Shown here: in pieces, positions 49,628-55,000 of the stretch
Position numbering within the stretch: the first letter of the stretch is position 1
How the letters are laid out: the number at the start of each line of letters is the position of its first letter
Assembly (NCBI GenBank): GCA_009760855.2
Contig: WPIO01000007.1
Span: 2,202,501-2,257,500, forward strand
Direction of reading: 5' to 3'
Length of the DNA stretch: 55,000 nt
From: Cristatella mucedo
Lineage: Eukaryota > Bryozoa > Phylactolaemata > Cristatellidae
The notes under the pieces: generated by a model
The model's database searches: none
What the model saw: the letters and a program-made list of their open reading frames with translations, nothing else
What the model was told of the DNA's origin: nothing
Program-made: the position numbers and the translations under genes

Positions 49628-51473
49628 ATCCTAGCAAAGGCCAAGTCTAGCTTCTATAGAAATATTGTTGAATCACAGATGCACAATCCAAAAATGCTGA
49701 TGTCGACAATAAACCATCTCCTTAACCGTTCCCAGATTAGCTCCTTACCGGATGATCCTTGTGACAATCTAGCCGATCGCTTCTCTCGATTCTTTGTGAA
49801 GAAGATAGACAAGATCAGGGAATCCATCCCTGCGATGACAACCTCCCCACTAGAATGCTGTTCCTCGGTTCCTGGCTGCACCTCAATGTCTGCATTTAAG
49901 CAGGTCACTAGTGATCTAGTCCTAAAGTTCGTATCTCAATCAAAGAAGACAAAAAGTCCTCTGGACCCTATTCCCACTGTCCTGCTCCTATGTTGCATTG
50001 ATCTGATGCTGCCATGCATAACTAACATCATTAATATGTCATTAGCCTCAGGTCATGTCCCAGCATCTTTCAAAAAAGCTGTAGTCAGGCCACTTCTCAA
50101 GAAAGCGACACTAGACCAAGAGAACTTAAGCAACTACCACCCAGTCTCTCTTCTACCATTCCTATCAAAGACACTGGAACGGGTCGTGGCAGACCAGCTG
50201 AACTCCTATATCGAAACCTCATACCTTGCTAGTGATTTCCAGTCTAGCTTTAGAGCTAATCACTCCACAGAGTCAGCATTGCTTCGGGTATACAACGACC
50301 TACTTAGGAATGCAGACATGGGTAGAGTGTCTCTGCTTGTTTTGCTCGATCTTTCGGCAGCTTTTGATACCATCGATCACAAAGTTCTTCTAGAGCGTCT
50401 CTCATCTCGCCTGGGCATCACTGGCACTACTCTGCAGTGGTTCAGGTCCTATCTCAGTGGGAGACTCCAGAGTATTGACATGAATGGACAAAGATCATCT
50501 CAAGTACTTCTGAAATATGGAGTACCTCAGGGCTCTGTGCTAGGTCCGGTCCTTTTCACCGTTTATACTCTCCCTCTCGCTGATGTGATTGCCAAGCACA
50601 ATCTAGGCTTTCACTTCTATGCAGATGACACTCAGTTGTACCGTTGCTTTGATCCCTCCCAGCCTTCGAGCACCTCAAATTCTCTCAACTTATTTGCTGC
50701 ATGCATTGATGACATCCGCACATGGATGGCAGCAAATTTTCTAAAACTAAAAGATGATCAAACTAACTTACTAGTTATGGGCAAACCCAGTGTGATTCAG
50801 AGATGGGAAAGGCTGACTCTCAAAATTGGCTCTGCCAGCATATCTCCAGTTGAATCAGCTCAAAATCTAGGTGTCATATTCCAAAGCACCCTCTCGCTAG
50901 ACGACCATATTAGCTCCACAGCCAAATCTGCCTATTTTCAGCTTCATAACATTGCTAAAATTCGGGCTTGTTTAGATAAGGATACCACTCCAAGTTGGTC
51001 CATGCATTCGTGACATATCGTCTCGACTTCTGCAACTCACTGCTTACTGGCCTAGCAGCATGTGCGATCAGGCGATTGCAGCTGGTGTAAAACTCTGCAG
51101 CTAAGCTTGTCTGTCGTGAGCGTCGCAGTTGCCACATTACTCCACTTCTCGCCGACCTGCACTGGGTACCAATCAAGCAACGGATTGACTTCAATGTTTT
51201 ATCGCTCACTTTTAGGTCCCTTCATTCTATGGCTCCAGCCTATCTCTCAGATATACTACCCCATCAGGCCAAGCATCGTACCACCCGCTTTTCGGAATCC
51301 AACAGTCTACAAATACCTCGTACAAAACTTAAATCCTTTGGAGATCGTGCATTTAGTTCGTATGCTCCCAAAACCTGGAACTCCGTCCCGACCTGCGTCA
51401 GAACATCCCCTGACATGACCACATTTAAAAAGAACTTAAAACACCTATTTAGGACGGCATTTAGTGGGTCCCT
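49628..51473 (+). pseudogene. LINE reverse transcriptase and C-terminal region, broken
   Basis: The frame contains RPLLKKATLDQENLSNYHPV, FRANHSTESALLRVYNDLL, LLDLSAAFDTIDH (first catalytic Asp), GVPQGSVLGP (about 50519-50548), the YADDTQLY active site (about 50618-50641) and FLKLKDDQTN. A one-base loss near 50990 changes frame just before the C-terminal region, which then carries an extra TAA. The region CRERRSCHITPLLADLH...SYAPKTWNSVPT is otherwise well kept. YADD and the overall motif pattern place it in the L2/CR1 group, not RTE or L1. Confidence 0.93.
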
Positions 51474-51717
51474 GTGATTCGTCCTTGATGTGCTTATGCG
51501 TGCTGACACTGTGCATGCTGCCACTAACCACATTTGCATGCTGACCCAGTGCATGTCACCCCTAACCATATTATTTATTTTGTTTGTTTTTCAAGCATGA
51601 TTATACTTACCATTCAATTGCATTTCACTTTGCAGCAAATGTAAAGCGCCTAGAAAGAGATTAAGCTCTCTGAGGGTGCTTTATCAAGTGCATTATTGTT
51701 ATTATTATTATTATTGT

Positions 51718-52095
51718 ATGGACAATAAATTAGCTGTTCCATGCCTCCGCTTCAAGACCGCTGGCTACAGAAGCTTTTGCTCTGCTGGTCCTAGACTGTG
51801 GAACTCGCTTCCACAATTCTTATGCAACGACAACCGCTCTCCTGCTGCCGATTATGGCTCATTCTTTTCAGCGGTCCTGAGCTGCTACTTCAACGCTACT
51901 CACTACCTCAATTGCTTTCCTGACTCATTTATGCTTCTTACTTTTTCTTTGTTGCGTGAGACAAAGTCTGCTGGATACCGAATGCATACCGAGAGCCTCT
52001 TAGGCTTTTAGTGCACTATAGAAAAACTATCCTGCGTAACACTCATTTAGTCTCAGTGACATAGTAGAGTTACAGAGATAATTATATAAATTTTG
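51718..52095 (+). mobile_element. LINE family 2, 3' end
   Basis: Reads LAVPCLRFKTAGYRSFCSAG, PRLWNSLPQFLCND and then the untranslated block TCTCCTGCTGCCGATTATGG...GAGTTACAGAGATAA. It matches 41.8-42.4 kb without the SINE and so shows the pre-insertion state of that site. It begins exactly at the ATT tail of the L2-like LINE. Confidence 0.88.
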
Positions 52096-52556
52096 TAATG
52101 ATTAAAAAGTCTATCTAACACATTTTGGTGACCAGTTAAGGTTTTTGAGTGGCGCTAAAAGAAGGTAGGTTTTTTAAGCGCAATACGAAAGCAAAAAAGA
52201 CAAGCCCCCATTTATAAGCTCGCTCTCCATTATCTTACCCCAAATTTCTAAAAAAAAAAGGGGGCACGTATATACACGGTGAAATACGGTATTTTGTCTG
52301 GTTGCGTTGTGGGTGATCTACAGAATTGCTTAAAACTTACTGTTTTAATTCTTCTCCACAACCTTCAGGAAAAAATTAATGCACTCGATTCAGGAAGCAA
52401 GCTAGGTATCAGTTGGTTCAAGTTGCTTTAGATAAGGAAGCTCACGTATTGCAGTCAGTCGTTTCTCTTCCTGGCCTGAAATGAAAGCTGGAAAAGTCGG
52501 TGACTCCTTGGTGTCAGCCTGTTTTATCCAATGTTGGAACTTTGATTGCTAAGTTT

Positions 52557-52640
52557 TTAATAATAATAACAATAATAATAATAGATTTGTATAGCGCCCT
52601 TAGAGAACTGAACCTCTTTCTAGTGACTAAACATATTTGG
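52557..52640 (-). mobile_element. LINE/SINE 3' hairpin tail
   Basis: Minus strand: TAGAAAGAGGTTCAGTTCTC, TAAGGGCGCTATACAAATCT and a TTATTATTATTGTTATTATT repeat. The CTATACAAAT ending is the SINE family B version of the tail. Confidence 0.8.
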
Positions 52641-53390
52641 TCTCCTGAATTTTCGTGACGTAATGATGGAGGGGTGTTAAATCAATTTCTAATATGATGG
52701 CTAGTCCGTAAGTTTTTGGAGCTATTAGTCTAACTTAGGCCAAAATGGAGTCAGTATGGAGAATACGGACTCATAATTTACCAGCGAATGGCTGGTTTCG
52801 TTTTAATCGGGGCCTCGGTCGAGTTGTTTCTTATTCTCCTCAGTTAGCACTTCAGCGTGGCACTCTATCGTGGGGCACTCATTTTTTGTCTAGCGCGTCA
52901 CGAGTCTTGTTTAGTAGAAAGGCATGCACTTGGGAATCACTTGCTTGCCTTCAACCTTTCTACATTGAGAGCTTGGCAGTAACGACGACGCACGCGTTGA
53001 CTGCACTCGTTTAAGGCTTCGATATGAGAACTCGGCTAATCTCGCGATGTGCATGCAATGACTCTCTTTGCTTCAGAGTGGCCTCGAACCGGCTGGCAAT
53101 CTCATTTCAAGACACACCGGATGGAAATCTTATTTCTAGACAATGAGGCCCGTATATGCCGTTGGCAGCTCCTCTTGGGTCAGCTGAAGAATGACCTCAC
53201 TCAAAGACCCCTCTCGGATCAATCAAGTGTTGATGATGCACGGCGACATATCTCGGGTCTACTAAATGGTGGGCAGCCTGAATGACATCTCTTCGGTGGC
53301 TGAACGAGGGTAGTGAAATTGAGCTAAATTTTCGCTTACCACACAATCATTCAGACATCAGGACATTCAGTTCAGCATGCAATCGTACTA
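52641..53390. other. No gene recognised
   Basis: Mixed composition with two medium frames (52745-53014 and 53049-53285, plus strand) that I cannot assign. Composition changes sharply to AT-rich after about 53390. Confidence 0.4.
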
Positions 53391-53394
53391 AGGA

Positions 53395-54284
53395 ATTACC
53401 TAGGCCACATTTCTTCATGTGTTAAGATACTTGAGTATTATGTATATGTATTAAGAGTAAAATCTTCCTCTTTGAGAGAACATAGAGATAAATTAAAATG
53501 TACGATACAATCACTGATTAATTATAAGCAAAAAAGGTTGATGAATGCATTTATAGTAAAAAATTAAGTGAAAGAAGTACATAGTGTAATTGTGATTACA
53601 GTGATTGAGGGTTTACCAGCTGTTGATTTACTTGCTCACGCGGTCAATAGGATTAAAAGAAAACGTTTTTTCCAAAATACATGGATCAATCTGAGAAGTT
53701 ACACAAAATTAAAATTATGATATTACGTCATGAACCTGTGCTGAATCTAGAAAATGTATCAAAGAAGTACAAATATTCTGATATTTCAGCAAATGTCATC
53801 GATTCGATGGTAAACACTGCTACTTGTTATATGTCTTACATAAATGCAATAAGGAATAATTTAAACGTTTCATGTTTGAGAATAATTAAAGAAATATTTT
53901 AGTTTATATATTGGATGGCAGATTTAAGAAAGAAATATGTTAATCAGAGGTATGTAGTCCAAAAGTAAGAACATGTCTAACTAACTTGGTGAAAGTGAAT
54001 TATACCAAAAAAAATTATAGCTCTTGGGGTTACTATATATAGTTCCTATATACCTATTGTTCCAGATCTAGCTGATGTAGTACAAATATTTGCAGCATTA
54101 TTAGCATTGTTAATATACATTGATGGGGTTCTTTCAGAGATTGATAAAAAAGTGTACAACTCTCAATAAAAATTCCAAGTTTATTTAAAAAATAAAAAAT
54201 GCATTATCCGACGATATTATAACATGAGAAGAATTTTCCGATATAATAAAGATTCTTAAAAAATTTGCTCAAAAGAAGCTAGTC
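53395..54284 (+). pseudogene. AT-rich block, decayed plus-strand coding sequence of unknown origin
   Basis: The plus strand holds three adjoining protein-like stretches in shifting frames. One near 53480-53700 has segments such as VKEVHSVIVITVIEGLPAVD and LLAHAVNRIKRKRFF. One at 53681-53902 is an ATG frame of 73 codons (MDQSEKLHKIKIM...VSCLRIIKEIF). One at about 54015-54165 is hydrophobic (IPIVPDLADVVQIFAALLAL, then LIYIDGVLSEIDKK). It finishes near SDIIKILKKFAQKK, just before the end of the minus-strand integrase-like gene, so the two would be tail-to-tail. The codon use (A/T at third positions) is unlike the Wnt and FBXL14 genes. I do not recognise the family. Confidence 0.4.
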
Positions 54285-55000
54285 CTATTCGACTACTTGC
54301 AGCTCTTTCCTAACAAAACTTATCTTAACATAGTTAATCCAATATCTAGTCGGCTGGTCTTTCATTACTATTGCCCTAACTATAACACACTCAGTCATAT
54401 AAAAACTCCTTATCGCATCAGTAGCTCTTTTTCCTTTTTCATTTTCTCCTTCACCTGATTCTAGTAAGTATCTTACAATAGTACCGAAGTAGTACAGTAG
54501 TAAATTTTGATTGTTTCTCATGTTTTCCTACTTTTGTATGATATTTTGGTTTCTTAATTGTAGCTTCCTTCTTTTTTATACCTTTAGCTGGTTTTTCTTC
54601 TATTGCTAGAGTAACACGATATATTATTCAAGTAATCTAATGTTTTTGGCAAGTTTTCTATCCATTCTCTTTTTATACTTTAATCTAATCTACCCAGGCT
54701 CTCGCATTCTTATTGTATTAAGCAATACAAGCTCTTTCTGCTATACCTTATATTCATTCAGCAAATGTAAAGCCCCTAGAAAGAGATTTAGTTCTCTGAG
54801 GGCACTTTATAAAGTGTATTATTGTCATTATTATTAACTAGTGCTGCACTCCTTTTGCTAGTTGCTTCCTTTGTACACATTCCGTGTCTTTCTATTTCTT
54901 TTTTAAATTCTCCTTTAAACTCCTATCCATGATCTACTGTTATCTTAGTTGGTCATTCTAATGGACCTTTCGAATGAATGTCAATTACTACTTTAGCTAA
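54285..55000 (-). pseudogene. Integrase-like gene remnant in AT-rich block, interrupted by a LINE tail
   Basis: Near the window end, the minus strand reads KVVIDIHSKGPLE and then, after a stop, PTKITVDHG followed by EFKGEFKKEIERHG. The DxG-x-EF pattern is that of the second catalytic Asp region of retroviral/transposon-type (rve, DDE) integrases. Further on, AIEEKPAKGIKKKE and the frame 54521-54285 (KGKRATDAIRSFY, VRAIVMKDQPTRYW, ISFVRKELQVV) fit the C-terminal pattern (RRATDPIWS...QPVLYWL...FVREEL) I associate with integrase proteins of some eukaryotic mobile elements. Stops, a shortened core and the insertion at 54756 make it a pseudogene. The gene may continue beyond the window. Confidence 0.45.
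54756..54838 (+). mobile_element. L2-like LINE tail inserted in the integrase remnant
   Basis: GCAAATGTAAAGCCCCTAGA, AAGAGATTTAGTTCTCTGAG, GGCACTTTATAAAGTG and an ATTATTGTCATTATTATT repeat: the complete hairpin and tail only. It interrupts the minus-strand integrase-like reading, which shows that the AT-rich block has been in this genome during LINE activity. Confidence 0.9.

Larger units (their letters stand above)
48420..51717 (+). mobile_element. Nearly full-length L2-like LINE (non-LTR retrotransposon)
   Basis: About 3.3 kb with an apurinic-type endonuclease, a reverse transcriptase, a conserved C-terminal region, a 3' untranslated region of about 200 bases, the terminal hairpin (51643-51682) and an ATT repeat. 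It moves by nicking DNA and copying its RNA at the nick. Lesions: a frameshift at about 48758, a TAG stop at 49625, a one-base loss near 50990, and a TAA stop in place of a CAA codon near 51090. The 5' boundary is approximate because no target duplication is seen. It is the reference copy for the other fragments. Confidence 0.93.

Noticed and set aside
53395-55000. Bacterial contamination or endosymbiont sequence for the AT-rich block
   Set aside because: A host LINE tail is inserted at 54756-54838, so the block belongs to the animal genome. A bacterial origin of the insertion itself is not excluded.

Overview
This is animal nuclear DNA, not prokaryotic DNA. It carries a multi-exon Wnt gene with GT-AG introns, an F-box/leucine-rich-repeat gene, non-LTR retrotransposons (LINEs), tRNA-derived SINEs and very abundant dinucleotide microsatellites. 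The Wnt protein is divergent and the LINEs belong to the L2/CR1 type common in invertebrates, so I read it as an invertebrate genome; I cannot fix the phylum from sequence alone.

Region by region. (1) About 1-19.3 kb is GC-rich, CpG-rich and nearly free of LINEs. It holds a complete four-exon Wnt gene on the minus strand, rebuilt here by matching splice sites and codon phase: signal-peptide exon at 16609-16676, then 14481-14746, 10828-11120 and 1951-2415. The spliced product is 363 residues with 24 cysteines after the signal peptide and looks most like Wnt5. Its introns hold most of the long GA/CT/AT arrays, a large palindrome at 3821-4120, and two or three relics of mobile elements. Head-to-head with it, with 526 bp between the start codons, lies a single-exon FBXL14-type gene at 17203-18465 on the plus strand. 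(2) About 19.8-33 kb is repeat country: nested fragments of one L2-like LINE family, a 1.04 kb foldback element at 21436-22477 with long inverted repeats, and SINEs. (3) About 33.95-35.5 kb is a CpG-island-like block without a recognisable gene. (4) About 36-52.6 kb is a graveyard of LINEs and SINEs. It includes a nearly full-length L2-like element (about 48.4-51.7 kb) with endonuclease and reverse transcriptase but several disabling lesions. (5) About 53.4-55.0 kb is abruptly AT-rich and looks like decayed genes of another origin, with integrase-like pieces on the minus strand. A host LINE tail is inserted in it, which argues that it is integrated in the genome.

How the parts work together. 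The two real genes are a secreted signalling ligand and a substrate receptor for an SCF ubiquitin ligase; they may share a bidirectional promoter, but nothing shows a pathway link. Most other content is explained by LINEs and the SINEs that appear to use them: one tRNA-derived SINE family ends in the same AAAGCGCC...GGCGCTTT hairpin and ATT-repeat tail as the L2-like LINE, and this tail occurs roughly twenty times in the window. Most open frames elsewhere are products of microsatellites or high GC.
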